Below, one piece after another: positions 50,008 to 60,073 of a stretch of 64,000 nt of DNA. Each line of letters begins with the position of its first letter. Positions within the stretch are counted from its first letter, which is position 1. The notes below the pieces were generated by a model, which saw nothing but the letters and a program-made list of their open reading frames with translations, ran no database searches and had not been told where the DNA came from. This stretch comes from Marinobacter sp. SS13-12 (GTDB lineage Bacteria > Pseudomonadota > Gammaproteobacteria > Pseudomonadales > Oleiphilaceae), in the NCBI RefSeq assembly GCF_030227115.1, contig NZ_JASSUA010000001.1:682001-746000 (forward strand), read 5' to 3'. Position numbers and translations under genes: made by a program.

Positions 50008-50774
50008 GCCGTTTCTCCTTCGGAATGTGTGGGTTCGTGTTCGTCAGTGTCAATGCCCAGCAGGTTCAGGACTTCCCGGCGGACATCGGCGAAAGCAGAC
50101 AGGTCATGAGTCTTGGGGATGTGTCCCAGTTCGACTTCCCGCAACACCGTTGCCGGCCGCTGGCTGAAAACCATGACACGGTCTGCCAGGTAGAGGGCTT
50201 CATCCACGTCATGGGTGACCAGAACCACGGTGGGGCGCTCTTCTTCAATCAGGTCTTTGAGGACACTTTGCAGGGTCATCCGGGTCAGCGCATCCAGGGC
50301 GCCGAAAGGCTCGTCCAGCAGCAGTACCTTGGGGCGGGCAATAAAGGCCCTGGCCAGGGCGCAACGCTGCCGCATGCCCCCGGAAACCTGATGGGGGTAA
50401 TAATCTTCAAAACCGACAAGCCTGACCCTGGACAGCCATTTACGGGCCTCTTCCAGGGAGGCTTTGCGGGGCTGATCCTGAAACTCCAGTGCCAGGGCCA
50501 CGTTGTCCAGCAAGGTCATCCAGGGGTAGAGGGCGTGCTCCTGGAATACCAGGGTGCGCTCAGGGGACGGTTTGGCAACCGAGGCGCCGCCCGCCGTCAA
50601 GGTACCGGTAGAGGGCTGTTGAAGTCCGGCCAGCATGTGTAACAGCGTGGATTTGCCGCAACCGGACGGGCCAACCAGGGCAACGATTTCGCCGTTCCTG
50701 ATGGTGGTGTCGAATTGCTTGATAACGTTCAGGTCGCCAAAAGATTTGGTTACCTGGCTGAATTGGAGTTCCAT
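50004..50774 (-). CDS. ABC transporter ATP-binding protein, NitT/TauT type
   Basis: A 256-residue ATPase with Walker A GPSGCGKSTLLHMLAG, signature VSGGMRQRCALARAF, Walker B KVLLLDEPFGALDAL and switch His in VLVTHDVDEALYL. It resembles SsuB/TauB. Its start lies in an AT-rich zone (50775-50880) that probably holds the operon promoter. It is the first gene of the three-gene operon ATPase, binding protein, permease. Confidence 0.9.
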   Translation of the reverse strand: MELQFSQVTKSFGDLNVIKQFDTTIRNGEIVALVGPSGCGKSTLLHMLAGLQQPSTGTLTAGGASVAKPSPERTLVFQEHALYPWMTLLDNVALALEFQDQPRKASLEEARKWLSRVRLVGFEDYYPHQVSGGMRQRCALARAFIARPKVLLLDEPFGALDALTRMTLQSVLKDLIEEERPTVVLVTHDVDEALYLADRVMVFSQRPATVLREVELGHIPKTHDLSAFADVRREVLNLLGIDTDEHEPTHSEGETA

Positions 50775-50948
50775 ATAGCCTGCCGGAATATCTATATATT
50801 CTCAAATGAAATATCTATTCAATATTTTATAACTAAAAGTTCATCATAAAAAGTGCTTTTTGAATCTACTTTCATAGGATGTGTCAATCACAGGGAAAGG
50901 CTGAGGCAATAGTGGCGTGCGAGTGGAGGTCGGAATCTAGCGGGACTG

Positions 50949-50978
50949 CAGCCGCACCCGGTCCATCGAGTGCGGCTG
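50949..50978. terminator. Hairpin after fadE
   Basis: CAGCCGCAC (50949-50957) and GTGCGGCTG (50970-50978) form a perfect 9-bp stem around 12 bases, eight bases past the fadE stop on the minus strand. There is no good T-run, so it may be a weak terminator. Confidence 0.5.
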
Positions 50979-50985
50979 AAGGAAA

Positions 50986-53493
50986 TCATTCTTCTTCTTT
51001 GGGGGCACGTTCTACCACTTTCCGTTTGCCCTTGGCGCAGCGCGCCAGGGCTTTCAGGCCGTCGGGTTCGAAGGCATCAACCCGGATAACGTCGTAGAGT
51101 GCTTCCAGCGCCTCCAGCAGCTTGTCACACTCTTCGCCCTTCACGACGCCCTGGTCACAGGCCCAGTCCACCAGCTCCTTGCGTTCGTGGCCCATCAGCA
51201 GGTCAATGCCCCCGAGTTCATCCTCATCACGGTTGCGCAGAGCTTCATGAAGGCGCTCGCGCATTTCACGGGTTTCATTGGCCAGCCGGTAGGCGTTGAG
51301 TACCCGGCCCAGTGGATCATCCGGATCGGTATTGACGTAACTGCCACGGCTGATGCGCTGGCGCAACGGGGTGTCCCTGACGATGCTGGCGGCAACCTCG
51401 GTACCCAATGTATCGTCCGGTCCGTTCAGGCCGGTGGCACCCAACGGGAACACCAGTACCCGCATCGGCCAACGCAGCAAGGGGACCGGAAAGTTGATGA
51501 TCAGCTTGCGCATGGACGTCTTGAGGTCCCGCAGGCTGGTTTGCAGACACCAGTCCACCAGTGGGCGCTGGTCATCCGGGTAGCCTTCCTCATGCCACTG
51601 CTTGATCACCGCGGTGGCGTAATACAGGTGCACCAGGCAGTCCGCCATGCGGCCGGACAGGCGCTGGCGGGCCTTGAGGCCGCCGCCGACCGTGAGCAGG
51701 GTCACGTCGGTCATCAATGCGAAGGCCGCCGAGAACCGGGCCAGCTGACGATAGCTGGACTGGATATTACCCTGGCGCGGTACGGGCTCCAGCAAACCGC
51801 CGGTCAGGGCGAGCACAAAGGATCGCAGCGCATTGCGGGTGGTGTGGGCGATATGGCGGTAGAAGATGCCATCGAATTTTTCGACGGCCGCTTTCTTGTC
51901 TTCCATACCAGCCGCTTCAATTTCCTCCACAATGAACGGATGACAGCGGATCGCCCCCTGGCCGAACACCATCAGGCTGCGGGTGAGGATATTGGCGCCC
52001 TCAACCGTAATGCCGATGGGCACCGCCTGATAGGCCCGGGCCAGGAAGTTGCGAGGGCCGGTGATGACACCCCGGCCGGCCACCACGTCCATGGCATGGT
52101 TGATCACAATGCGCATCAGATCGGTATTGCGGTACTTCAGCACCGCCGAAGGCACGGATGGTCGTACCCCGCGGTCCAGCATACCGGAGGTCAGCAATCG
52201 CGCGGCGTCCATCATGTAGGTGTAGCCGGCGATCGGTTCGAGGGCTTCCTGGACCCCTTCAAACTGGCTGATGGAACGGCCGAACTGTTCCCGGGTCAGG
52301 GCATAGGAGCCGGTTGCCAGGCTGGCGACCTTGCCGGCACCGGTGCCCAACGCGGGCAGGGAGATGGAACGCCCAATGGACAGGCATTCCAGCAACATCT
52401 TCCAGCCCTTGCCCAGCATGTCCTGGCCACCGATGACCTGGTCCATGGGAATGAAAACGTCATTACCCCAGGTCGGGCCGTTCATGAACACGGTGTTCAT
52501 CGGCAGGTGACGGGCGCCGGAGTGAACACCTTCAAGGTCCTGCGGAATCATCACGCAGGTCACGCCGATGTCATCGGAGTCACCGAGCAGCCTGTCAGGG
52601 TCGTACACCTTGATGGCCAGACCAATCAGTGTGGCGACCGGGGCCAGGGTGATGTAGCGCTTGTTCCAGGTCACTTTCAGACCGAGCACTTCCTTGCCAT
52701 CCCATTGGCCCTTACAGACGATGCCCTTGTCCGGGATTGCGCCTGCGTCGGAACCGGCTACCGGGGAGGTCAGGGCAAAGCAGGGAATTTCCTCGCCGCC
52801 GGCGAGCCGGGGCAGGTAGTATTCTTTCTGGCTATCGGTGCCGTACTCCATCAGCAACTCGCCCGGGCCCAGGGAGTTGGGCACCATTACGGTGACGGCG
52901 GCGGAAACGCTGCGAGTGGAGATTTTCATCACGATTTCGGAGTGGGCGGTATGGGAGAAGCCTTTACCGCCCTGTTCCTTGGGGATCATCAGCCCGAAGA
53001 ACCCATTCTCGCGAATGAATTTCCAGACCTTGTTGGGAAGGTCGAACTCTTCGTGGGTGATTTTCCAGTCATCCAGCATGCCACAGAGCTTTTCCACCGG
53101 CCCGTCCAGGAACGCCTGCTCTTCACTGGAGAGATGGGCGGGTTTGGCATCCAGTAATTTTGACCACTCGGGCTGGCCGGAAAACAGCTCACCGTCCCAG
53201 TCCACCGTGCCCGAGCGCAGTGCTTCCTCCTCGGTATCCGAGAGTTTGGGTAAGCGGCCCCGTACCCAGCCCAGTAAAGGGGCGCTGAATTTTTCTCGAC
53301 GCAGCTCGCCCGGAAACAACAGAACCAGGCCCAGGGCAAGCAGGCCGCCGCCGAATAAAATACTGAGGATGTGCCAGCCATCCTGAAACAGACCAACAAT
53401 CGTTGCGATCACCAGAACAGCGGCAGCAGTGGTGCCACCAATGCCGAGGTATATCAGTACCAGTGCACTGAGGAGGAGAAGCAGAACACTCAT
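50986..53493 (-). CDS. fadE: Acyl-CoA dehydrogenase FadE (long form)
   Basis: An 835-residue protein with three N-terminal hydrophobic stretches (VLLLLLSALVLIYLGIGG; AAAVLVIATIVGLFQDGW; LFGGGLLALGLVLLFPGE) that anchor it in the inner membrane. The acyl-CoA dehydrogenase core is at about 140-560 (FGLMIPKEQGGKGFSHTAHS, GRGVITGPRNFLARAY), with the DUF1974 C-terminal extension after that. E. coli FadE is ~814 residues with the same order. It starts beta-oxidation by making 2-enoyl-CoA and passes electrons to ETF. GGAG precedes its ATG. Confidence 0.92.
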   Translation of the reverse strand: MSVLLLLLSALVLIYLGIGGTTAAAVLVIATIVGLFQDGWHILSILFGGGLLALGLVLLFPGELRREKFSAPLLGWVRGRLPKLSDTEEEALRSGTVDWDGELFSGQPEWSKLLDAKPAHLSSEEQAFLDGPVEKLCGMLDDWKITHEEFDLPNKVWKFIRENGFFGLMIPKEQGGKGFSHTAHSEIVMKISTRSVSAAVTVMVPNSLGPGELLMEYGTDSQKEYYLPRLAGGEEIPCFALTSPVAGSDAGAIPDKGIVCKGQWDGKEVLGLKVTWNKRYITLAPVATLIGLAIKVYDPDRLLGDSDDIGVTCVMIPQDLEGVHSGARHLPMNTVFMNGPTWGNDVFIPMDQVIGGQDMLGKGWKMLLECLSIGRSISLPALGTGAGKVASLATGSYALTREQFGRSISQFEGVQEALEPIAGYTYMMDAARLLTSGMLDRGVRPSVPSAVLKYRNTDLMRIVINHAMDVVAGRGVITGPRNFLARAYQAVPIGITVEGANILTRSLMVFGQGAIRCHPFIVEEIEAAGMEDKKAAVEKFDGIFYRHIAHTTRNALRSFVLALTGGLLEPVPRQGNIQSSYRQLARFSAAFALMTDVTLLTVGGGLKARQRLSGRMADCLVHLYYATAVIKQWHEEGYPDDQRPLVDWCLQTSLRDLKTSMRKLIINFPVPLLRWPMRVLVFPLGATGLNGPDDTLGTEVAASIVRDTPLRQRISRGSYVNTDPDDPLGRVLNAYRLANETREMRERLHEALRNRDEDELGGIDLLMGHERKELVDWACDQGVVKGEECDKLLEALEALYDVIRVDAFEPDGLKALARCAKGKRKVVERAPKEEE

Positions 53494-53731
53494 GGGCGGA
53501 TCTCCGTATCAAAATGAAATTCAACCTGAATAGTCTTACCTTCGGTCAAAGCCTGGGTGGTTGCAAGCGCATCCGGCGGTTATGGCGGCTAATTGCCACG
53601 GAGTGTAACAATACGTAGCAATGCAAATAATTGTAAAAGATCCGCCTTCTCTGGCATCTCCATTGATCTGATTTTGCGAAACCGGTGAATAGATAGATTC
53701 GATTTATGGTTATGAGCAGCCGGAGCAGATC

Positions 53732-55375
53732 ATGTTCAACAAATTCACTGTCGCTAAACGACTCACCCTGGGTTTTGGCCTTATTCTTTCCCTGATGATT
53801 CTCGTCAGTCTTATCAGCAATCATCGGGTTGGTTTCATTGACCGGACCCTCACCGAAGTAGGCGATGACGCGGCCGTCAAGCAGCGCTATGCCATCAACT
53901 TTCGCGGCAGCGTTCATGACCGTGCAATTGCCATCCGCGATGCTGTGCTGGTGCGGGAAGACCGGGCGCTGAGAACGCATCTCCAGGATATTGAACGATT
54001 GAAGGCTTTCTACGTAGACTCAGCCAGGCCCATGGACCAGCTGTTCCGGTCAGCCGGAGCCACAGATCGGGAGCAGCAACTGCTGGCGGATATCAAGGAG
54101 ATTGAGCGCAGCACCCTGGCGCTGACCGGGGAGTTACTGGAAATACGCCAGGACGGCCGCATCGATGAAGCCCGGGAATTTTTGCTGGAGGACGTGTCCC
54201 CCGCCTATACCACTTGGCTGAACCGCATCAATGCGTTCATCGACCACCAGGAAGGCTTCATTACCACCAATGTGGACGCGGTGAGGGAAGCGGCCGGCAA
54301 CTTCAACAAAGTCATATTCCTGGTCACCGGAATTGCGGTGTTGCTGAGTATTGTGGTGGCGGTGCTTATCATCCGCAGACTTCGTTCAACGCTGGGCGCA
54401 GAGCCGGATGAAGTAGCCGACGCCATTCGTCGGCTCTCGGACGGCATACTTGACCAGGACATTCAGACGAAGTATCCGGACAGTGTGATGGGTGCTCTCA
54501 GGGACACCGTGGAGCAACTCGCCGGGATTATTCGCGAAGTTCGTCAGTCAGCCAAGGAGCTTTCCAGGAGTTCCTCGGAGTTGCTGTCTACCTCGGATAG
54601 CAACAATCGCCAGATCCGCATCCAGTCCGAGGAAGCGGAGCAGATGGCAACGGCCATCAACCAGATGGCGGCAACAGTTAATGAAGTGGCGGGATTTGCG
54701 TCCAGTGCGGCCACAGCCACTGGCAAAGCGGATCTGGAAGTGGAGACCGGTAATCGGGTGGTTCAGGAAACGGCTGTTTCCATTGGTGAACTGGCAGACA
54801 CCCTCGAGAAAGCGGCCGTAACCGTGCACCGGGTTTCCGACGACAGCGCCAATATCGAAAAAATCATCGAAGTGATCAACGCCATCGCCGAACAGACCAA
54901 TCTGCTGGCCTTGAATGCGGCCATTGAAGCGGCCCGCGCTGGTACCCACGGCCGTGGCTTTGCGGTAGTGGCCGATGAAGTGCGCTCACTGGCGACCCGC
55001 ACCCAGGATTCCACCCGTGAAATCCAGGAGATGATCGGAAAACTCCAGACTGGCGCCTCGGAAGCGGCGGCGGTAATGGAAACCAGCCGCGATCTCGCCA
55101 AAACCACGGTGGAAAAAACCCGCTCTGCGGAGCAGGCCCTGGCGCAAATCCGTCAGGAAGTGGGTGAAATCAATGACATGAACGCCCAGATTGCCAGCGC
55201 TGCAGAAGAGCAGAGCAGCGTAGCGGAGGAAGTGAACCGCAACATCAGCCGTATTCATGACTCCACCGTGGAAACCTCCGCTGGTTCCGAACAGGTGGCG
55301 GGCGCCAGCCGCGATCTTGCCACGCTGGCGGAACAGTTGAGCGGAAGGGTCAGTGTGTTCCGGCTTAAAGACTGA
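53732..55375 (+). CDS. Methyl-accepting chemotaxis protein
   Basis: A 547-residue chemoreceptor: TM1 ([19 protein letters not shown]), a ~160-residue periplasmic four-helix-type domain, TM2 ([20 protein letters not shown]), HAMP, then the cytoplasmic signalling hairpin with [20 protein letters not shown] and [20 protein letters not shown]. No C-terminal NWETF-type CheR tether is present. GGAG lies upstream of the ATG. Ligand unknown. Its 3' end overlaps the convergent prenyltransferase gene by 11 bases. Confidence 0.92.
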   Translation: MFNKFTVAKRLTLGFGLILSLMILVSLISNHRVGFIDRTLTEVGDDAAVKQRYAINFRGSVHDRAIAIRDAVLVREDRALRTHLQDIERLKAFYVDSARPMDQLFRSAGATDREQQLLADIKEIERSTLALTGELLEIRQDGRIDEAREFLLEDVSPAYTTWLNRINAFIDHQEGFITTNVDAVREAAGNFNKVIFLVTGIAVLLSIVVAVLIIRRLRSTLGAEPDEVADAIRRLSDGILDQDIQTKYPDSVMGALRDTVEQLAGIIREVRQSAKELSRSSSELLSTSDSNNRQIRIQSEEAEQMATAINQMAATVNEVAGFASSAATATGKADLEVETGNRVVQETAVSIGELADTLEKAAVTVHRVSDDSANIEKIIEVINAIAEQTNLLALNAAIEAARAGTHGRGFAVVADEVRSLATRTQDSTREIQEMIGKLQTGASEAAAVMETSRDLAKTTVEKTRSAEQALAQIRQEVGEINDMNAQIASAAEEQSSVAEEVNRNISRIHDSTVETSAGSEQVAGASRDLATLAEQLSGRVSVFRLKD

Positions 55376-56255
55376 GGCCGCAGATCAGTAGCGTCAGCGT
55401 GGCCAGCAGTATGACTATATTGATGCCAAGCAGGTTATTGAGCCTTCGGGAATCGGCAAGAGCTCCCGGCAGCCGGAGGCTTAACCAAAGGGCCGCTGGT
55501 GCCGGGGCCAGGGCAAGAGCGCTCCAGGTCGGCAGCCAGCCTGCCAGTAGTCCCGCTGCCAGCACGCCGTAACTCGCCAGCAACATGACTCCAGCCAGTC
55601 GGGCTGCCGCCGGTTTTCCATGTGTGATGACCAGATGGCGGCGGCCGACTTTGCGATCTGCGTCGGCATCGGGAATCTGATTGATCAGCAGAAGCTCGCT
55701 GACCAGCAGCAAGCTGATCAGCGAAACGGTGAGAGCCGTTGCGTCCAGAGTGGCACCGAGGGCAATCAGGCTGCCCAGAACCATCACCGGGCCAAAGCCC
55801 AGCCCCGGCGCCAACAGGCAGAGGAGCGGCGAACGGGTAATCCAGCGGGTGTAAGTCACTACCAGCACAACACCGGCAACACCGAGCACCAGCATTGGTA
55901 GCCCACGAAGCCAGAGAAAGTACAACCCGATGCCAATCACCAGTGCGAGGGTACCGCCAGCGGCAAGTAGCACCCGCTTGGCAGCGGAAGGTCTCTCTGG
56001 CAGAGCTCCGCTGCCACCGGAGAAAGGGGTCCGCCGGGTGATCAGGTCGAGGCCGGAGACAAAGTCTTCATATTCGTTGAGCAGATTCACTGCAGCATGG
56101 GCCAGCACGGCACCTATCAGCACCAGAAGGGTATCCGGTATTGCTGGCGGTGTGCTCTGCTGCCAGGCCACCGCTACGCCAAGCCCCGCGCACAGGGGCG
56201 CGAGCACCAGGAAGTTGGGGCGGGAGGCACGAACGACCGCAATGGCCTCAGACAT
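55365..56255 (-). CDS. UbiA family prenyltransferase (MenA-like)
   Basis: A 296-residue polytopic membrane protein. The two Asp-rich motifs are [11 protein letters not shown] near residue 60 and [16 protein letters not shown] near 195, as in UbiA enzymes that attach prenyl chains to aromatic acids; the spacing and length are of MenA (1,4-dihydroxy-2-naphthoate) type, though no other men genes are near. The ATG at 56255 is preferred; one at 56267 would overlap the upstream AEC gene further (stop at 56248). It is co-transcribed with that transporter gene. Confidence 0.82.
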   Translation of the reverse strand: MSEAIAVVRASRPNFLVLAPLCAGLGVAVAWQQSTPPAIPDTLLVLIGAVLAHAAVNLLNEYEDFVSGLDLITRRTPFSGGSGALPERPSAAKRVLLAAGGTLALVIGIGLYFLWLRGLPMLVLGVAGVVLVVTYTRWITRSPLLCLLAPGLGFGPVMVLGSLIALGATLDATALTVSLISLLLVSELLLINQIPDADADRKVGRRHLVITHGKPAAARLAGVMLLASYGVLAAGLLAGWLPTWSALALAPAPAALWLSLRLPGALADSRRLNNLLGINIVILLATLTLLICGLSL

Positions 56256-57135
56256 AGCCTGCCGCAAACACCAGGCCCAGCACGATGGGCATCACCACAA
56301 TGCTGCCGAGGTTGCTGATCAGAACCAGTGACGCAACTTTTTCTGGCTCCTGCTGGTATTGTTCCGCCAACATGTAGTTCAGCACGGCGGATGGCATGGC
56401 GGCAAAGACCCAGAGGGCGGCCACCTGCAGGCCGGGGAGATCGAGTATCGCAATCATCGGCCAGGCCAGGATCAGCCCGGAGGCGGGGCAGGCAATGGCG
56501 CCGAGGATGCCCAGTTTCCAGTCGCCGAAATCCACATCCAGCATGCGCACCCCGAGGGTAAACAGCATCAGGGGGATACAGACACCGCCAAGCATGTTCA
56601 GGGTTTCCAGCAACCACTGGGGCATGGGTACGCCGCCGAAATTGACGGCAAGGCCGGCGATACTCGCCATAATAACGGGCAGGCGAAGCCTTCTGATGAT
56701 GGAGGTGTGCGGATCGAGCATATAGATGCCCACGGTAAAGTGCAGCAGCATCTCCACAACAAACAGCACAACGGCCGCCGGCAGGGCTGCCTCGCCGAAC
56801 GCCAACACCAGTATCGGGATACCCATGTTGCCGGAGTTGTTGAACATCATCGGCGGCAGGAAAGTTTTCAGATTCAGGTTCAGGACCCTGGCCACAGGGT
56901 AGAGGACAATGCCTGAGCCCAGAACCACAACCGTAGCCGCCAGCGCCAGGCTGGTGTATTCCTGCAGCGGTGCCTGCTGGTCTGCCAACACCGCAAACAC
57001 CAGCATGGGCACAAACAGCTCCATGTTAAGGGTGTTCAGGCCCTGGATATCGGGGGTGCGGTAGCGACCGTAAACCGCACCACAGCCGGCAATCAGGAAT
57101 ACCGGCAACATCGTGGACAGGATCTGGGCAAGCAT
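56248..57135 (-). CDS. AEC family (auxin efflux carrier-like) transporter
   Basis: A 295-residue protein with ~10 helices and two inverted halves (TMLPVFLIAGCGAVYGRYRT; LMLFTLGVRMLDVDF; VLNYMLAEQYQQEPEKVASL). AEC proteins move malonate, malate or other organic acids, or solutes unknown. It overlaps the prenyltransferase gene by eight bases, suggesting coupled translation. Confidence 0.87.
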   Translation of the reverse strand: MLAQILSTMLPVFLIAGCGAVYGRYRTPDIQGLNTLNMELFVPMLVFAVLADQQAPLQEYTSLALAATVVVLGSGIVLYPVARVLNLNLKTFLPPMMFNNSGNMGIPILVLAFGEAALPAAVVLFVVEMLLHFTVGIYMLDPHTSIIRRLRLPVIMASIAGLAVNFGGVPMPQWLLETLNMLGGVCIPLMLFTLGVRMLDVDFGDWKLGILGAIACPASGLILAWPMIAILDLPGLQVAALWVFAAMPSAVLNYMLAEQYQQEPEKVASLVLISNLGSIVVMPIVLGLVFAAGYV

Positions 57136-57281
57136 TCAAAGGCTCCGAATACAAATCGGGATGAGCAGTTAATCCGTTAGGTTCGCAAGTATTGGCGGTG
57201 CCAGGCAAGCAAAACCTGTGTCTTTGCGACCAAAGACGGACCCGGCGGTTGCGGCTGTTATCACTCCTGCCCCAGAATGAC

Positions 57282-57293
57282 GTCGATATCGAC
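57282..57293. promoter_or_regulatory. Palindrome ahead of the PatB-type gene
   Basis: GTCGATATCGAC is a perfect 12-base palindrome, 37 bases upstream of the GTG start at 57331. It is placed where a repressor could block a promoter; there is no adjacent regulator gene, so this is tentative. A second hairpin, GTCTTTG/CAAAGAC (57220-57237), lies further upstream. Confidence 0.3.
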
Positions 57294-57330
57294 TACTCTG
57301 ACCTCAACACCCTAACAACGGAGGGCTTTC

Positions 57331-58512
57331 GTGCCTGACTCTTTCGACCGACACCTTCAGCGGGAGAATACCTGCTCGGTAAAATTCGATGCCCGCAAGG
57401 CAGTGTTCGGCCGCGAGGATGTTATTCCGCTCTGGGTGGCGGACATGGATTTTGCGGCACCGGCGGCGGTCACGCAAGCTCTGGAGGAGCGGGCGAGGCA
57501 CCCGGTGTACGGTTATACACTGTTCCCGGAAAGCCTCTACACCTCCATTATTGACTGGTTCCGGAGCCGCCATGGCTGGACCATCGAGCGGGACTGGTTA
57601 GTGATGGCTCCGGGAGTGGTTCCTTCCCTCCATGCTGCGGCACTGGCGTTTGCAAAGGAAGGCGAGGGCGTGATTATCCAGCCGCCGGTCTATCCGCCCT
57701 TTTTCAGCGCCATTCGAAAAACCGGCCGGGTAGTGATCGAGAATCCGCTGGAGCAGGTGGATGGACTATATCAAATGAATCTTGGACACCTGGAGGCCTG
57801 CGCGGCACGGGAAGATGCCAGGGTGCTATTGCTGTGTTCACCCCATAATCCGGTGGGCCGTGTATGGACCGAAAGTGAGCTAACGGCGGTCCTGGCGATT
57901 GCCCGGCGGCATAACCTGATAGTGCTGTCGGATGAGATTCACTGTGACCTGACCTATCCCGACAAGCCTGCTCACCAGGTACTGGCTCGCCTGGCCGGGG
58001 AGGAGGACGCCCTGGTTACCGCTGTAGCGCCCAGCAAAACCTTCAACATGCCCGGTCTGGGGCTGTCGGCACTGGTGGTGGCCAATGCCGAGCATCGCAA
58101 GGCATTGAAAGAGGGTTTCGATGCCATGCACATGAACCAGTGCAACCCGTTCAGCATCGCCGGATTTGAAGCCGGTTACCGCCACGGAGGCCAGTGGCTC
58201 GATGAACTCATGGTCTACCTGCAAGGCAATCGTGACTTCGTGATGGACTACGTTGAGCAGCACTTGCCCGCCATTCAGGTGACCGAACCGGAGGGCACCT
58301 ACCTGTTATGGCTGGATTGCCGTGCTCTGGAGATGGATGATTCAGAGCTGAAGCGATTCTTCGTGCATCAGGCCGGCATCGGCATGAACCCGGGCATTAC
58401 CTTCGGGGAAGCGGGGCGTGGATTCATGCGGATGAACATTGGTTGCCCTCGGCAGGTATTGCAGACGGCTCTGGAACAAATCCGGCAGGCGATGGCGTCC
58501 GTGTCCGGTTAA
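57331..58512 (+). CDS. PatB/MalY-type cystathionine beta-lyase
   Basis: A 393-residue fold-type I PLP enzyme. The start is DRHLQRENTCSVKFDARKAV then LWVADMDFAAPAAVTQALEE, diagnostic of PatB/MalY C-S lyases. The PLP lysine is in APSKTFNMPGLGLSAL; substrate-binding HNPVGRVW and Asp in LSDEIHCDLTY are present. It cleaves cystathionine to homocysteine, pyruvate and ammonia; MalY in E. coli also acts as a regulator, which is not implied here. The start is GTG with CGGAGG upstream. It overlaps the convergent 58509 gene by four bases. Confidence 0.88.
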   Translation: MPDSFDRHLQRENTCSVKFDARKAVFGREDVIPLWVADMDFAAPAAVTQALEERARHPVYGYTLFPESLYTSIIDWFRSRHGWTIERDWLVMAPGVVPSLHAAALAFAKEGEGVIIQPPVYPPFFSAIRKTGRVVIENPLEQVDGLYQMNLGHLEACAAREDARVLLLCSPHNPVGRVWTESELTAVLAIARRHNLIVLSDEIHCDLTYPDKPAHQVLARLAGEEDALVTAVAPSKTFNMPGLGLSALVVANAEHRKALKEGFDAMHMNQCNPFSIAGFEAGYRHGGQWLDELMVYLQGNRDFVMDYVEQHLPAIQVTEPEGTYLLWLDCRALEMDDSELKRFFVHQAGIGMNPGITFGEAGRGFMRMNIGCPRQVLQTALEQIRQAMASVSG

Positions 58513-59057
58513 TCCCCGCTAGCCGGTTCGCTCCTGCAGGGATGGTCAACCGGCTGCCAGTGGGGAGGCTGACTCATGCCCGGCATCTGGCCATTGCTGG
58601 GACGTATGGCGCGATAGGCCTGGCCTTCATGGATGGCCACCTGACCGACGGTGTAGCTGGCGCCAAAGCTCCAGGGCCCGGTTTCATCACAGGCCTGCCT
58701 GGTTTTATTGCGGGTATCCACCGCGGGTTCCTGCGGATCCCGGCCCCGTGCCCGCGGTTGTTGAGGATCATCCTTCCTCATGCTGTCGGCATGGGGGCTG
58801 TCTTCCCTTTGGTGGCAGTCCGGTGCGGATTCCAGCTTTTTCCACTCGAAATCCGCCCCTGGCGTTTTGCCTTCGTGGTGTTGGCGGGATTCGTACCATT
58901 GGCCCTTATGAAACACGGCTGAGCCAGGAGGGTAATAGCGGCTCGGGACCCAGGTGTTTTCTTCCGGGTCACAGGGGGCGGCAGAAACCACCGTGCTGAT
59001 TGCCGCGAACACCATTGCGGCCTTCCATTTCAAGACTCTTGCCAAGCGATTATCCAT
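58509..59057 (-). CDS. Secreted protein with two carbohydrate-binding (CBM5/12-like) modules
   Basis: A 182-residue exported protein with a signal peptide to about residue 26. Two similar modules can be seen: WVPSRYYPPGSAVFHKGQWY (about residues 36-55) and WSFGASYTVGQVAIHEGQAY (about 128-147), each with the W...Y..G..V...G..Y/W pattern of chitin-binding type-3 domains. They are separated by a polar, disordered, Arg/Asp/Gln-rich linker. It has no catalytic domain, so it probably adheres to chitin or another polymer. GbpA-type assignment is not justified. Confidence 0.75.
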   Translation of the reverse strand: MDNRLARVLKWKAAMVFAAISTVVSAAPCDPEENTWVPSRYYPPGSAVFHKGQWYESRQHHEGKTPGADFEWKKLESAPDCHQREDSPHADSMRKDDPQQPRARGRDPQEPAVDTRNKTRQACDETGPWSFGASYTVGQVAIHEGQAYRAIRPSNGQMPGMSQPPHWQPVDHPCRSEPASGD

Positions 59058-59094
59058 GAATCCCTGCCTGTTCAGCGTTTCCGGTTTTGCATGT

Positions 59095-60018
59095 TCAGCG
59101 GTATTTGCGGCGAAGCTCGTTGGTGCGGGTCGCCAGGAAAAGCCCAGCGAGGATCAGCAGGCCACCGACAATGTGGAACAGGCCAAGCCGTTCACCGAGG
59201 AATATTCCCGCCATTACCGAAGCGAACACCGGGGTCAGGTACATGAAGATGGCCGCCCTGGCCGGGCCAATCCGGTGTACCCCGTGGTTCCAGAACCCGT
59301 AGGCCAGAATACCGGGGAAGATGGCAAAATACATCATCGGCAGAGCGGTCGACTGGTTCAGTTCAAACCCGCCCGAGAAAAACACCAGGTCCACCAGGAA
59401 AAACGGCAGTATCACCAGGGTGCCGCAGGCGATCTGCACGGTCAGGAATGTCAGCGGTGGCAGCGGTACGGCCTGGCGGCGAAGCAGCACCGAGAACAGG
59501 CCCCAACTGAACACCGCCAGCACCATGATCAGGTCGCCGGGCTGTGCCTGCAGGCCGGTAAGCACCGAAAGGTCTCCCCTGGCAACAACCGCCAGAATGC
59601 CCAGTACAGCCAGCCCGATACCCAGCGCCTGCACCGGGCGGGTGCGGTCTCCCAGCAACACCCAGGCCAGCAATGCCACCATGATGGGGATGGTGGCATT
59701 AATCAGTGCGATATTGGTGGCGCTGGTGGTCACCGCGGCAAAGTAGAGCAGTGAATTGAAGGCCGCGACGCTGAAGGTAGACAGGGCCAGTATCGACAGC
59801 CAGTACTGCCGAATCAGCTGGCGCTGACGCCATACCCCCGGCAATCCAAAGGGTAACAGAATCACCAGAGCGATCACCCAGCGCCAGAACGACATGGACA
59901 GCGGCGGAATCTCTCCCACCACGCCTTTGGCGACAACGGCGTTGCCGGCCCAGAACAATGGGGTCAGAACCAGGCCGACATAGGCCAGCCACAACGATTT
60001 GGGGGTATCTGAAGACAC
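59095..60018 (-). CDS. EamA/DMT family transporter
   Basis: A 307-residue protein with ~10 helices in two EamA repeats (LTPLFWAGNAVVAKGVVGEI at the start; YLTPVFASVMAGIFLGERLG near the end). Conserved Pro/Gly features of the family are present. It may export amino acids or other metabolites; a partner is not evident. Its start is 55 bases downstream of the AstE/AspA-like gene stop, with a nested hairpin between. Confidence 0.88.
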   Translation of the reverse strand: MSSDTPKSLWLAYVGLVLTPLFWAGNAVVAKGVVGEIPPLSMSFWRWVIALVILLPFGLPGVWRQRQLIRQYWLSILALSTFSVAAFNSLLYFAAVTTSATNIALINATIPIMVALLAWVLLGDRTRPVQALGIGLAVLGILAVVARGDLSVLTGLQAQPGDLIMVLAVFSWGLFSVLLRRQAVPLPPLTFLTVQIACGTLVILPFFLVDLVFFSGGFELNQSTALPMMYFAIFPGILAYGFWNHGVHRIGPARAAIFMYLTPVFASVMAGIFLGERLGLFHIVGGLLILAGLFLATRTNELRRKYR

Positions 60019-60024
60019 TCCGGC

Positions 60025-60071
60025 TCCTGTCAGGATTTCTGGCCCTGATGAAACTCAGGGACCCGACAGGA
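60025..60071. terminator. Nested inverted repeats after the AstE/AspA-like gene
   Basis: TCCTGTC (60025-60031) pairs with GACAGGA (60065-60071), and inside it CCCTGA (60043-60048) pairs with TCAGGG (60055-60060) around TGAAAC. Both are perfect. No T-run follows, so a 3' stabilising hairpin or weak terminator is possible. Confidence 0.45.
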
Positions 60072-60073
60072 TA

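Noticed and set aside
51187..53157. Long open frame antisense to fadE (656 codons)
   Set aside because: fadE is fully supported on the other strand; the antisense frame has no recognisable family and the composition of a shadow frame.
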